From Macrostomum hystrix (Eukaryota > Platyhelminthes > Macrostomidae): a stretch of DNA of 64,000 nucleotides. The stretch lies in NCBI GenBank assembly GCA_950097015.1, contig CATNEN010000039.1, positions 11,510,001 to 11,574,000 of the forward strand, written 5' to 3'. The translations under genes and the position numbers were made by a program. Under the pieces are notes generated by a model. The model worked only from the letters and a program-made list of their open reading frames with translations. It did no database searches and was not told the origin of the DNA. How positions within the stretch are numbered: the stretch's first letter is position 1; every line of letters begins with the position of its first letter. Shown here in pieces: positions 53,201 to 63,917 of the stretch.

Positions 53201-56200
53201 CAGTATTTCAGGATAAAATATGGATCTCGGAAGAGTTCGAGTTAATTAACGTGATTTAGAATAACCCCAGGCTCAAATTAGGGATCTGAGTGTGTTTCAG
53301 GCACAATTGGGGACCTTTGAGGATTTGAGGTTTCAAATGGGGATCTGGGAGGATATCAGGTTGAAAATGGGCATCTGGGAGGTTTTTTAGCTTAAAACGG
53401 GGATCTGAGGGAATTTACGGCTTAAAATGGAGTTTTGGGTGGATTTCAGTATTTAAATTGGGATCTAGGAGAGTTTTAAGTCTAAAATAGGGATCGAATA
53501 CTCAGCCTCAAACTCGCGATTTGAAGACTTGATAGCAATAATTAAGAAATGAATCTGGAGGTGGAAGATGAGAACCTAGCCTTCTCCAGATCCTGCTGCA
53601 GCTTTCTATGCTGCTCAGAACCAGCTAGGCCGAGTGGCTGCTGCTGCTGCTTCTGCTGAGGCCGACGACCGCCTCCGCCGGCCTCGCTGTCATCGTCAGC
53701 TGGCAGCGACGGCACCCGATTGGCCAGCTCGTCGTACATCTCTAACCAATCAGCCGCTCTGGGATCGTCGCCTAGCAGAGCCTTGGCCCTGTCAGCCAAG
53801 CAGCGCAGGTGGTCGAGCTCGAACCGCACCCTAGCCTCGTCACCCCCGGCGCTGGCCCAGGCAGAGTCCGCGCCGCCGCCCCCCGCCGAGGTGCCGGCCC
53901 GGCCCAGCTGTTCGCGGAGGGCCAGAATCTCCGACTGCATCTCGTGCAGATGGGCGGACAGCTTGTCGCGATGGACAATCTGCGAAGGCGAGATTTGGCA
54001 GACTTTGTACTTTTAATTTTAAAATCCCTGGCATCAGCCATCCTAAAATCCCATTGTCCCTAGAACCAGCCATCCTAAAATCCCATTGTCCCTAGAATCA
54101 GCCAACCTAAAATCCCATTATCCCTAGAACCAGCCATCCCAAAATCCCATTGTCCCTTGCATCAGCCATTCCAAAATCCCATTTTCCATAGAACCAGCCA
54201 TCCTAAAATCCCATTGTCCTAATACCAGCCATCCTAAAATCCCATTGTCACTAGAACCAGCCTCCTAAAATCCCATAGTCCCTAGAATCAGCCATCCCAA
54301 AATCCCATTATCCCTATCATTAGCCATCTCAAAATCCCATTGTCCCTAGAACCAGCCATCCCAAATCCCATTGTACCTAGAACCAGCCATCCCAAATCCC
54401 ATTGTACCTAGAACCAGCCATCCTAAAATCCCATTGTCCCTAATACCAGCCATCCTAAAATCCCATTGTCCCTAGTACCAGCCATCCCAAAATCCCATTG
54501 TCCCTAGAATCAGCATCCCGAAATCCCATTGTCCCTAGCATCAGCCATCTTAAAATCCCAGTATCCCTAGCAACATTTATCCCATAATCCTTAAAATCCC
54601 ATAATCACAAGCGCTCACCGGCTTATTGCGTATATGCTTGGCTCTGTTGGCGTACTTCAAAGAGTTCAGGCTCTCATCGTAGCTGGACAAGGCAGGACTC
54701 ACACAGCAGACCATGAGGGTTCGTGAAGAGCCACCAAGAGCGTCCTTCAGCAATCTGGTAATCTTGGCCTCCCTGTAGGGCACGTGAGCCCGACGCTTGG
54801 CTGGATCGGCTAGGGCGCTGATGACGTTGCCCAAAGCCAGCAGGCCCGTGTTGATGTGAATTGATTCTTTTAGCCGGGCGCCAACATTGCCAGTTTTGTG
54901 AGCTCTCTCCGAGCCCGCCAGATCGACGAAATTAAACTTGGCCGATACGCAATTCGATACAATGTCCGTCTGATCGGATCTAGCCGAGTCCGGAGGCTGC
55001 GTTTGGGGAAGACGAGGAAGATGGATGGGATTTTTGAAGTGGATTAATACTGGGGAAGATGAGGAAGACTGATGGGATTTGGGAAGAGAATGAAGTCTGG
55101 CAAACTCACCTGCTGATGACCGGCAGCCAGGCGGTCCGACCACTCCTGCGTGACCGTGACGCAGAACACGCAGTGAGACCTGGAAGAGGCCTCGTTCATC
55201 TGTGTAGCCCCAGTGACTCGGGCAGCGGAGCCGGTCTCCAGGCAGGCCAGGAGGTCGTCCTCGTTGGCGCAGACGGTCTCGGAGGCGCCGCACAAAATTG
55301 TGTTGCTCTGCGGATATTATGATTGACAGGTGAGACTAACGATTCTGATTTCTTACTCTAATGTCGAAATTCGATCCTGCAATCTGACCATCGCCCCTAA
55401 AATCTTACCCTCAGGTCCCTAGATCTTACCCTCAGATCCCTAAATCTTAGCCTCAGGTCCCTAGATCTTATCCTCAGATCTCTGAAATCTTACTCTCAGA
55501 TCTCTGAAATATTACCCTCAGATCCCTAGATCTTACCCTCAGATCCCTAGATCTGACTCTCAGATCCCTGAAATCTTACCCTCAGATCACTGAAATCTCT
55601 CCCTCAGAAATGAATCTCACCTTACATCCTGAAATCACAACTTCAGATCCCGAAATTAAACCATCAGAGCAAGCCCTGAGATCTCACCTTCAGACCTTGA
55701 AATCTCACCATTAGATCACTGAAATCTCACCCCCAGACCCTAATCTCACCCTCAGACCCCTGAAATCTCAGCCGCATCGCAGCAGGTCGAACAATCTAAA
55801 ATCTGCCAACCAACCTGATCGTCCTCCCGCAGCCTGATATCAGTGCGGTCCGAGTCCAACAGATCTCTAATCTCCTCTCGGTAGATCTCAATGTAGGTGA
55901 CCTTGACAGTAACTCTCAGCTGATCATTGCGGCCAGTTCCAGAAGCCGAATGCTGCCTCTGCTTGGCCCGCACAGTGGAATACAAATCAGCCACGGCTCT
56001 GGGTATAACACCGCGCTCCTCAGGTAGGAGATCCTCCTGATTGCAAGTGCCCATTGTGTAGGTCTTGCCGGTCGAAGTCTGGCCATAGGCGAACACCGTG
56101 GCATTGTAGCCTTCGAACAGGGCGTCAATCAGAGGCCTGACGCAGGCGTTGTACAATTCCTGCTGGGTGTTCCGAGCGCCGAACGCGTGATCGAATGTGA

Positions 56201-56342
56201 ACGCCCGGTCTCGACCAATCACTAGCTGGCACTGGTCGACAACGCGAACGCACGACTCTTCGCCTTCGAGTTTTTCGCGAGGCAGCAGCGGCCGAACTCG
56301 GACGGCGACGCGGACGTTGACTTCGCCGGACACGGCCGACAT
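41202..56342 (-). CDS. KIF27: KIF27/KIF7-type kinesin
   Basis: Ten exons join in phase into 1224 residues: 56342-55815, 55307-55110, 54996-54619, 53979-53576, 53161-52863, 50835-50394, 49751-49280, 48437-48208, 42355-42064, 41633-41202. The motor (about 1-368) has [11 protein letters not shown]-loop GQTSTGKT (87-94), switch I NEASSRSH (214-221), switch II DLAGSE (267-272) and neck [12 protein letters not shown]. Downstream, [66 protein letters not shown] and [10 protein letters not shown] match the coiled coil shared by KIF7 and KIF27. These kinesins act at cilia and in Hedgehog signalling; I cannot tell whether it is KIF27 or a single ancestral KIF7/27, and it is slightly shorter than the human proteins (about 1340-1400). 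Gln-, Ala- and Gly-rich linkers are lineage features. Confidence 0.93.
42365..43190. other. KIF27 intron 8, unique part
   Basis: AT-rich start (3' end in gene sense) of the 5.9-kb intron. A plus-strand frame at 42944 has no domain I recognise. Confidence 0.45.
43193..43679 (+). pseudogene. DNA-transposon transposase C-terminal remnant
   Basis: A plus-strand frame reads [10 protein letters not shown], then [22 protein letters not shown] and CWKIFQ, the ordered landmarks of the C-terminal part of a THAP/P-element-like transposase. A single TGA at 43492-43494 is followed in the same frame by more transposase-like sequence ([30 protein letters not shown]) up to a TAA. The rest of the element is not recognised. 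It sits antisense in KIF27 intron 8. Family assignment is from pattern memory only. Confidence 0.45.
44201..44280. repeat. Inverted repeat, 12-bp stem
   Basis: AATAATCAGCGG at 44201-44212 and its exact complement CCGCTGATTATT at 44269-44280, with a 56-nt loop. Could be the ends of a tiny element. Confidence 0.6.
44438..44467. repeat. GC-rich hairpin, 11-bp stem
   Basis: CCCCACACCCC at 44438-44448 and GGGGTGTGGGG at 44457-44467 with an 8-nt loop, in otherwise AT-rich DNA. Confidence 0.65.
45956..47024 (+). CDS. Secreted PAN-like/LamG-like protein, nested gene
   Basis: Two exons: 45956-45965 (ATGAAAACTG) and 46048-47024, joined over an 82-nt GT-AG intron; the split codon G|TT is in phase. The 328-residue product begins [20 protein letters not shown], a clear signal peptide that exists only after splicing. 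A Cys-rich segment follows (about 33-90; [16 protein letters not shown]), PAN/apple-like. The C-terminal half reads like a LamG-type jellyroll: [13 protein letters not shown] (about residue 176), strands to [13 protein letters not shown], and a final helix [12 protein letters not shown]. Predicted extracellular, with possible carbohydrate or matrix binding. It lies wholly inside KIF27 intron 8 on the opposite strand. Confidence 0.75.
47025..47575. other. KIF27 intron 8, spacer
   Basis: Includes the 3' UTR of the nested gene. AT-rich, no coding frame, no clear polyadenylation signal close to the stop. Confidence 0.4.
47578..48130. repeat. 28-bp minisatellite in KIF27 intron 8
   Basis: About 19 units of GGTGGAGTAGGGTAGGTGGA followed by TGAGGCC(A/G), ending about 80 nt before the exon 8 border at 48208. 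GT-rich on the plus strand. Confidence 0.94.
48475..49185. repeat. 22-24-bp minisatellite in KIF27 intron 7
   Basis: About 31 units of AGATCTAGCGACAATCTAGG with AG, AGT or AGG connectors. It fills most of the intron between 48438 and 49279. Confidence 0.94.
49760..49990. repeat. 22-bp minisatellite in KIF27 intron 6
   Basis: About ten units of GTTCTATGTGTTCGAATTCG plus two bases, increasingly degenerate to the right. It begins about 10 nt from the exon 7 border. Confidence 0.9.
50075..50335. repeat. Second 22-bp minisatellite in KIF27 intron 6
   Basis: About 12 units of GTGTTTGAGCATACTGTTAA plus GG. Unrelated in sequence to the array at 49760 but with the same unit length and in the same intron. 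Confidence 0.92.
50975..52770. repeat. 27-bp minisatellite in KIF27 intron 5
   Basis: About 66 units of AATGAATCCCTAGTTTCTTT plus AATCCCC, the longest single array in the gene at 1.8 kb. A 588-codon minus-strand frame of a nine-residue unit (GIKETRDSL) results from the unit length and is not a gene. Variant units (TTCC for TCCC, CCTAA for CCCAA) recur in ordered blocks. Confidence 0.97.
53190..53510. repeat. Degenerate about 30-bp repeat in KIF27 intron 4
   Basis: Around ten weakly conserved units of GGGGATCTGGGAGGATTTCA followed by GGCTTAAAAT, filling the intron 53162-53575. Confidence 0.8.
54025..54600. repeat. 32-bp minisatellite in KIF27 intron 3
   Basis: About 18 units of CCAGCCATCCTAAAATCCCA followed by TTGTCCCTAGAA, in the intron 53980-54618. 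Confidence 0.93.
55380..55790. repeat. About 21-bp degenerate repeat in KIF27 intron 1
   Basis: Around 19 units of TCAGATCCCTAGATCTTACC type with many AAATCT variants, in the intron 55308-55814. Confidence 0.85.
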
Positions 56343-56509
56343 TTTTGGGCACTCCCGGTCAGGCTATAAATAGAAACATGCGCTATCGAACAATGCTACT
56401 ACTGTTTAGTAGGATGAATTGGATTTCTTTGCAGTGTGAGATTTCCAGGAAGCTGAAAAAATTGAGTTTAGTGCTGAGTTGTATAATGATTAGTCTGTTC
56501 TCATAACCT

Positions 56510-57465
56510 GTCTTTCTGTTCTCATAGTCTGTCTGTCCTTATGATATGCCTCTCTGTCTTTTCTTACAGTCTGTCTATCCTCATAGTCTGTCTGTTCTCA
56601 TAGTCAGCCCGTCTGCTCTAATAGTCTTTCTGTCTGCTCTAATAGTCTGTCTGTCTGCTCTAATAGTCTGTCTGTCTGCTCTAATAGTCTGTCTGTCTGC
56701 TCTAATAGTCTGTCTGTCTGTCTGTTCATAAAGTCTGTCTGTCTGTTCTCATAGCCAGTCTGTCTGTTTTCATAGTCTGTGGCCGTCTGTTCTCATATTC
56801 TGTGTCTTTCTGTCCTCATAGTCTGCCTGTCTGTCCTCATAGTCTGCCTGTGTGTCCTCATAGTCTGCCTGTGTGTCCTCATAGTCTGCCTGTGTGTCCT
56901 CATAGTCTGTCTGCCTGTTCTCATAATATTTTTTTCTCAGTCTGTGGCCGTCTGTTCTCATAGTCTGTCTGTCTGTCCTCATAGTCTGTCTGTCTGTCCT
57001 CATAGTCTGCCTGTCTGTCCTCATAGTCTGGCTGTCTGTCCTCATAGTCTGCCTGTCTGTCCTCATAGTCTGCCTGTCTGTCCTCATAGTCTGGCTGTCT
57101 GTCCTCATAGTCTGGCTGTCTGTCCTCATAGTCTGCCTGTCTGTCCTCATAGTCTGCCTGTCTGTCCTCATAGTCTGCATGTCTGTCCTCATAGTCTGCA
57201 TGTCTGTCCTCATAGTCTGCATGTCTGTCCTCATAGTCTGCATGTCTGTCCTCATAGTCTGCCTGTCTGTCCTCATAGTCTGCCTGTCTGTCCTCATAGT
57301 CTGCCTGTCTGTCCTCATAGTCTGTCTGTCTGTCCTCATAGTCTGCCTGTCTGTCCTCATAGTCTGTGTGCCTGTTCTCATAATATTTTTTCTCATAGTC
57401 TGTGGTCATCTGTTCTCATAGTCTGTTTGTTCTCATTGTCTGTTTTTCTGTTCTCATAGTCTGTA
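56510..57465. repeat. 21-bp minisatellite between KIF27 and ANAPC1
   Basis: About 44 units of TCTGCCTGTCTGTCCTCATA plus G. A block (TCATAATATT, then TTTTCTCA and TCTGTGGCCGTCTG) occurs near 56930 and 57380, evidence of a large internal duplication. It occupies the probable KIF27 promoter side. Confidence 0.95.
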
Positions 57466-57469
57466 AATT

Positions 57470-57806
57470 ATGAAAGAACGCAAAACAAGGGGGCGGCAGG
57501 CCCTTCAAAAATGTAACTAGTTGTGTCAACTTATTCACACATGGCAACCAATAAGAAACCGACATTGAGTAAAATTTATACCAAAAGTTAACATAATTAG
57601 CTACAAATTTCATTAGATTTTTTCAGCAAAGAACTAGTGGTTTGCAAGTTGATCAATAGAAAATGCCTGAAGGAAGAATGCAATATTTCTTAGACCGGGA
57701 ATTTATTATGAGTGTTAACTTTACTCCTAGAAGCAGTCAGTATTAAACAATAAGACATGCCGCATAGCAACAAACTAATAGAGTGATAAACCTCGCAGCG
57801 ATAGAC
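57470..57806. other. ANAPC1 3' region
   Basis: Unique spacer and probable 3' UTR of ANAPC1 (minus strand), with a polyadenylation signal at 57702. Confidence 0.5.
57702..57707 (-). promoter_or_regulatory. ANAPC1 polyadenylation signal
   Basis: Minus-strand AATAAA about 100 nt after the ANAPC1 stop codon. Confidence 0.5.
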
Positions 57807-60800
57807 TCAGATCCTGCCCGAGCACATCAGCCTGTACAGCGCCAGCCGCTGCTCGTCTGTGTCAACATCCAGGCCGAATTGGGAGTCAATTTGTCGACAC
57901 CTGGACAGGAATAGCCAAGGCTGCTGCTGCTGCTGATGGCCCCCACCAATGCTACTATCAGTAGTGTGAGAGTTAGCCAATTGGCGCAATTCGTCCAGGG
58001 CCTGTTCGGAACGACGCTGAGAGGCCGAGGCGCCAAACAGGATGGCAGCGGCTGCCAGAGAGCTGGCTGGCTGTGATTGGCCGGCTGTCGACAGAATGTC
58101 GCGGAGCAGACGGTGGGACACCAATGCGACGGACTGGTAGAGGCGAGACGCTGGCAGGACGCGATGCTGGCAACGAGGCAGCGACAGGTTGAAGGAATGA
58201 TTTTTTAAACTGAATCAACGTTATCAATAAAGGTTACCAAAATTTTGTTTACAGCAAAGATTTTTACCTTTTTTATACCTCACACTAATCAGGTTTCCCA
58301 TACCTTTATGTCCCACACAAATCAGGTTTCCCATACCTTTATGTCCCACACTAATCAGGTTTCCCATACCTTTATGTCCCACACAAATCAGGTTTCCCAT
58401 ACTTCTTAATCCCGCAACAAACAGGTTTCCCATACTTCTTAATCCCGCAACAAACAGGTTTCCCATACTTCTTAATCCCGCAACAAACAGGTTTCCCATA
58501 CTTCTTAATCCCGCAACAAACAGGTTTCCCATACTTCTTAATCCCGCAACAAACAGGTTTCCCATACTTCTTAATCCCACAACAAACAGGTTTCCCATAC
58601 TTCTTAATCCCACAACAAACAGGTTTCCCATACTTCTTAATCCCGCAACAAACAGGTTTCGCCAAAGGCCAAATCTAGCGTAAGCAAATCCCCTAAAAAC
58701 GCAAACTTCTTACCTTCTGAGAATCCTGAATGGCAGTTTCGCCAATGACGTCATCCGTCTCAACCTCGGCCTCATTGGACGAATCCGAATCGTCGTCAGC
58801 CAGCTCGGCCCAGGCCAGTCTGGCGTAGAACGCCTGAGCCAGTACGAGTTGCCAGACGTGCAGGCAGCTGCCTTCAGCGGCCAGCCGAGCGGACTCGTCG
58901 AATCGATAATAACGGCGACGTTGCCGACGAGTGAACCCAACGACAGCGTCGTCGACTTCGTCGCCATCGCCGATATCGTCGTTAATGTTGTCGTCGGAGG
59001 CGACGGCGGAGAATGCGTCGACTTCTTTAGGCGCGACGACAACCTCGCCTCCGAGGCAGCCTCGCCGGCGCTCCATCATGAGAACATAGCCGAAAGCGTG
59101 CCGCAGAGTTGCAGCCAGGAGAGAAGGCTTGCCGCCGCCGACGCCACCGCCACCGCTGTCCGGGCCGCCGTCCAGTTGAACGGGCCAGTGGCCGGGCGCG
59201 GCGATCACAACTCGACGGACTGAGGACGGATCCGGCAGCAGGCAAGGTAGGCGGACTTGGTAGGTAACCTGGGCAAAAGGTCCGGAGTTCGATTCTCAGT
59301 TAGAGGGACTATTTGTGTCCATGAGCCTAATTCTCCTAGCACTTCAGTTCTAAACTACAGTGCTATACTAAACTACAATTATCCCATACCAAACTACAAT
59401 TATCCCTTACCAAACTACAGTTATCACATACTAACCTACAATTATCCCATACTAAACTACAGTTATCCCATACTAAAGTACAATTATCCCATACTAAACT
59501 ACAATTATCCCTTACCAAATTACAGTTATCACATACTAACCTACAATTATCCGATACTAAACTACAGTTATCGCATACTAAAGTACAATTATCCCATACT
59601 AAACTACATTATCCCCTACTAAACTACAATTATCGTCTACAAAACTACAATTATCCAATATACAACTAGATTTATCCCATACAAAAAGACAAAAAGACAT
59701 CTTAAATGAACCTACAATATCCCTAGCCCCCATAGCAACAGCCCAGCAACCTCACCTCCGGATAGAAGCGAGTGGCAGCCAGGGTGATCTCTGCCCTGGA
59801 GCCGGGCACAAGCTGCCTTGTGTGCAGAGAGACAGGGCTGAGAACTCGCGGCACAGCAGCCAAAGCGTACAGATGCCTCAGCGCCTGCAGGTGATGAGAA
59901 TTGTCAGTTAGACTGCTTGGCAGCTTAGGAAATAGGGCCACGGTTAGCAGGGCCGCGTGCTCGGGCCGGTTGCTCAGAGTGTACCGACCGCCGCCTAGCA
60001 ACAATATACCGGTAGCCATGGCGTACATCAGTTGGCAGCCGCAGTCAACCTATGTTAGTAATTAACATTAAATGGGGAAAAGGTTCGGTATTAAGTTTAA
60101 TTATTGAAGATTTACACTACAAACGAACACTAACGACAAATACTTAAAAGTACATAACAATGAACAGAATTCTCCCTCGTAATTTCAGCTCTAATATTCG
60201 AGATGGTTCGTCATCACATTCTAACCACATAAATAGCTACAAAACCCAAGACCCTACATGAAATACACTTAACCCTAAACCCACGACCTTGTCAATATAA
60301 CTGACACCATCACAAAAACAACACCTAACTCTTAAATCCCACATAAAAAAAACAAAAAATCCCACATTCCAAAATCTAACATCATACTCTAACTTTAGAA
60401 CCCTTACCCCATGGTCTCATAGCATACCTCACACCTCAACCCCATTGCCCGCCCAAAAATCCCACACCAAGAATAAAAAGTCCACACAATAATCCCATAC
60501 CCCACACACAAATCCCACACCTCTCATCTTAATCCCATACCCCACATCCTTATCTCATACCCCAGACCAAAATCCCATGCCCCACACCCTAATCCCATAC
60601 CCCACATCCTTATCTCATACCCCAGACCAAAATCCCATGCCCCACACCCTAATCCCATACCCCACATCCTTATCTCATACCCCACTATAATCCCATACGC
60701 CACACCATAATCCAATACCCACACCATAATCCCATACCCACACCATAATCCCATACCCACACCATAATGCCATACCCCTCACAGGCATCCCAAACTGACC

Positions 60801-63800
60801 AGCTTGCCCAGCACGGCTCGCTTTCTCCTGAGCTGTCGCAGCAGCCAAAGATTCCCGCTGCCAGCCATCAGGCAAGCTGCCGAGGCCAGCAACACGGCGG
60901 ACGCCTGTTCAACGTCGCGCCGGCAAATCCAACGCGGCAGGCCGGCTAGGCGAACTAATAGACGCTTGAGAGCGGCCAACGCGGCGGCGTTGTGCGTGCC
61001 GGCGAACCGGATGCCCATGGCGAGGCCGTAGCCGGAGACAGCGGCAAGCAGGCTGGAGCCGGCTAACTCCCAGTCGATGACGGCGGCCGAGGCGGACCCA
61101 GTCAGATCGTCTAGGCCCAGTCCGATTCCCGAAGTAGAGGCGTCGGCTGCAGTGGCCGCGGCGGCGGCGGCGGCAGCGGCAGCTGTGGCGGCTGCCGAAG
61201 TCGGATCGGTAACATCAGCAGCGGATCTAATGAACTGAGGAATCTAAAAGTAGTGGATGTGAAAGAATAGATTAACTATGGGCATAAAATAGATCTATAA
61301 TTAATGACACCTAGGTAAATGGGCTATTGGTTTGGGGGACATTGGTTGCCTGTTTGTGGGGGACATTGGTCGCCTGTTTGTGGGGGACATTGGTTGCCTG
61401 TTTGTGGGGACATTGGTTGCCTGTTTGTGGGGACATTGGTTGCCTGTTTGTGGGGGACAGTGGTTGCCTGTTTGTGGGGGACAGTGGTTGCCTGTTTGTG
61501 GGGGACAGTGGTTGCCTGTTTGTGGGGGACAGTGGTTGCCTGTTTGTGGGGGACATTGGTTGCCTGTTTGTGGGGACATTGGTTGCCTGTTTGTGGGGGA
61601 CAGTGGTTGCCTGTTTGTGGGGGACAGTGGTTGCCTGTTTGTGGGGGACATTGGTCGCCTGTTTGTGGGGGACAGTGGTTGCCTGTTTGGGTGTCAGCGG
61701 TTGCCTGTTTGTGGGGGACATTGGTCGCCTGTTTGTGGGGGACAGTGGTTGCCTGTTTGGGTGTCAGCGGTTGCCTGTTTGTGGGGGACATTGGTTGCCT
61801 GTTTGTGGGGGACATTGGTTGCCTGTTTGTGGGGGACATTGGTTGCCTGTTTGTGGGGGACATTGGTTGCCTGTTTGTGGGGGACATTGGTTGCCTGTTT
61901 GTGGGGGACATTGGTTGCCTGTTTGTGGGGGACATTGGTTGCCTGTTTGTGGGGGACATTGGTTGCCTGTTTGTGGGGGACATTAGTTGCCTGTTTGTGG
62001 GGGACAGTGGTTGCCTGTTTGTGGGGGACATTGGTTGCCTGTTTGTGGGGGACATTGGTTGCCTGTTTGGGTGTCAGCGGTTGCCTGTTTGTGGGGGACA
62101 TTGGTTGCCTGTTTGTGGGGGACAGTGGTTGCCTGTTTGTGGGGGACATTGGTTGCCTGTTTGTGGGGGACATTGGTTGCCTGTTTGTGGGGGACATTGG
62201 TTGCCTGTTTGTGGGGGACATTGGTTGCCTGTTTGTGGGGGACATTGGTTGCCTGTTTGTGGGGGACATTGGTTGCCTGTTTGTGGGACATAGGTTGCCC
62301 GTTTGGGTGACATTGGTTCGCTAAGAGTATACACTGCAAATGTAGTCAATCTATGCGTACACGATTGCTAAAGTGAAGCTACGCACCTGATCCAGCACCC
62401 AGTCCTCGCTAGGCTCCATCAGATTCCACAGCACAAGGCCTCTAGCTAGGCAGCGCAATTGCAATAGATCTGGCCTAACAAAATCCAGATGATAGGGCGT
62501 ATCGGGCACTGCTAGCCAGGCGCTGACAGCTGAATCCTCGCTAGCCATGTACATCAGGGCCAATGCGGCAATGGCGCCCGGAGCAGTGACCTCCACATTG
62601 TAGGTGTCGCCCTCGTGAATCTGGTGACTGGACTCGTAGCCAAGACAGACGCCGCCGTTGACAGCGCCGACGCTGCTGCTGCTGTTGCCGGCGTTGCCAT
62701 TTTGATTGTTGCCAGAGCCAGACTGGGGCCCAGCCTGTTGAGCAGTCGGCGCGCCATTGGCTAGCATCATGAGTAGATCGGCTGGGCCGGATCTGGGATC
62801 CCTAGCAACCGATAATCCTCTGCGCCTTCCGCCAATCATGTAGGCCCACAGTAATTCAGCCGTGTTGGGATCAGACCCGCCGCCACGCTGAGTGCAGATG
62901 AGGCCCAGTGCCATGCCTGAGCAGGTGGCAACTAATTGGCGGCACTGGTTATTGTGAGGCTCAAGGCCAGCCGGTTGTCCTATCTCAGACAGCAGCACAC
63001 TGGCCAGGTGATTGTGCCCGGAGCCCTGTAGCGGGGCAGTGTCAGGGAGGGGTCAGTTGACTAGGATTACTCAATGCGATGTGGGGCTGGGGACTAAATG
63101 GAAAGACTGTGGTATAGTGTGGGATTTGGGGAAGTGGGATAGACTATGCAATTCTAAAGAGAGTGGGATAGACTATGCGATTCTAGAGAGATTGGGATAG
63201 ACTATGGGATTCTAGAGAGATTGGGATAGACTATGCGATTCTAGAGAGATTGGGATAGACTATGGGATTCTACAGAGATTGGGATAGACTATGGGATACT
63301 AAAGAGATTGGGATAGACTATGGGATTCTAGAGATTGGGATAGAGTATGGGATTCTAGAGAGATTGGAATAGACTATGGGATACTAAAGAGATTGGGATA
63401 GACTATGGGATTCTAGAGATTGGGATAGACTATGGGATTCTAGAGAGATTGGGATAGACTATGGGATTCTAGAGATTGGGATAGACTATGGGATTCTAGA
63501 GATTGGGATAGACTATGGGATTCTAGAGAGATTGGGATAGACTATGGGATTCTAGAGAGATTGGGATAGACTATGGGATTCGGAAGAGAGGATAGAATAA
63601 CAACGGTAGTAGGTTAGTCAGAGTCAAACCTGGTAAACTAGGCCAAGTCCCAGCACAGCGGCAGAGTGCATCAGTTTCGGCAGTTCCATATCTACACTGG
63701 CAGGCGGCAGCAGGGCACTGACGTGCAGCGCAGCGGTTCTGTAGTAGCCCTCGTCCATGCTGGCCCGCTTTGACGCGGCCAGGCCTAGCAGGGTGGCAAC

Positions 63801-63917
63801 CGTCAGCATCTCGTCTCCGTTGCTAAGCATGGCTCGAATTCTTTCAGTGGCCAGATGACGCAGGTGGCCGTTAATGCCCAGGCCAAGTAGGAATCCGCAC
63901 TGCTCACCGCTGAAGCT
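57807..63917 (-). CDS. ANAPC1: ANAPC1 (APC/C subunit 1), C-terminal 859 residues
   Basis: Six exons, all phase 0: 63917-63630, 63025-62387, 61243-60800, 60049-59756, 59268-58714, 58166-57807. Clear matches to human APC1 are GEQCGFLLGLGINGHLRHLA, the LP-rich HVSALLPPASVDMELPKL, GLGLVYQ, LLSEIGQP, GDTYNVEVTAPGAIAALALM, PYHLDFVRPDLLQLR, LMAGSGNL, GILLLGGGRYTLSNRPEHAA and HLQALRHLYALAA. These include the proteasome/cyclosome repeats. The subunit is the main scaffold of the anaphase-promoting complex, a ubiquitin ligase of the cell cycle. Lineage-specific inserts are an Asn/Gly/Ser-rich linker, an Ala run and an acidic stretch in exon 59268-58714; the last exon is diverged, with a poly-Gln run. 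The upstream 5' part (roughly 1000 residues) lies beyond the window. Confidence 0.95.
58275..58665. repeat. 33-bp minisatellite in last ANAPC1 intron
   Basis: About 12 units of a 33-bp sequence (TCCCATACTTCTTAATCCCG plus CAACAAACAGGTT). The four leftmost units are a second subfamily (CCTTTATGTCCCACAC). Confidence 0.95.
59268..59350 (+). mobile_element. Possible SINE fragment in ANAPC1 intron
   Basis: GGAGTTCGATTCTCAG (B-box-like) followed by GGGACTATTTGTGTCCATGA and CACTTCAGTTC resembles the tRNA-derived SINE at 9746. It touches the ANAPC1 exon border at 59268, which is used by the minus-strand gene as an acceptor. Confidence 0.45.
59350..59690. repeat. 21-bp minisatellite in ANAPC1 intron
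   Basis: About 16 units of CTACAATTATCCCATACTAA plus A, in the intron 59269-59755, beginning directly at the end of the SINE-like fragment. Confidence 0.92.
60050..60480. other. ANAPC1 intron, unique part
   Basis: A-rich intronic sequence leading into degenerate CCCACA-type repeats. No coding frame. Confidence 0.5.
60480..60785. repeat. About 20-bp repeat with 60-bp higher-order unit
   Basis: Units of AATCCCATACCCCACACC type; a 60-nt block of three variants occurs in tandem at about 60545-60665. In the ANAPC1 intron 60050-60799. Confidence 0.88.
61325..62325. repeat. 24-bp minisatellite in ANAPC1 intron
   Basis: About 41 units of TTGGTTGCCTGTTTGTGGGG plus GACA, with three insertions of a shorter GGGTGTCAGC variant. 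All six frames stay open over long stretches because 24 is divisible by three. In the intron 61244-62386. Confidence 0.96.
63105..63595. repeat. 29-bp minisatellite in ANAPC1 intron
   Basis: About 17 units of GAGATTGGGATAGACTATGG plus GATTCTAGA, in the intron 63026-63629. Confidence 0.93.

Noticed and set aside
61319-62324. Long frames of 200-330 codons on both strands
   Set aside because: All arise from the 24-bp minisatellite in an ANAPC1 intron; flanking exons splice cleanly around it.
61325-62325. G-quadruplex array
   Set aside because: Each 24-bp unit has only one G-run, and the spacing between runs is too long for a classical quadruplex.
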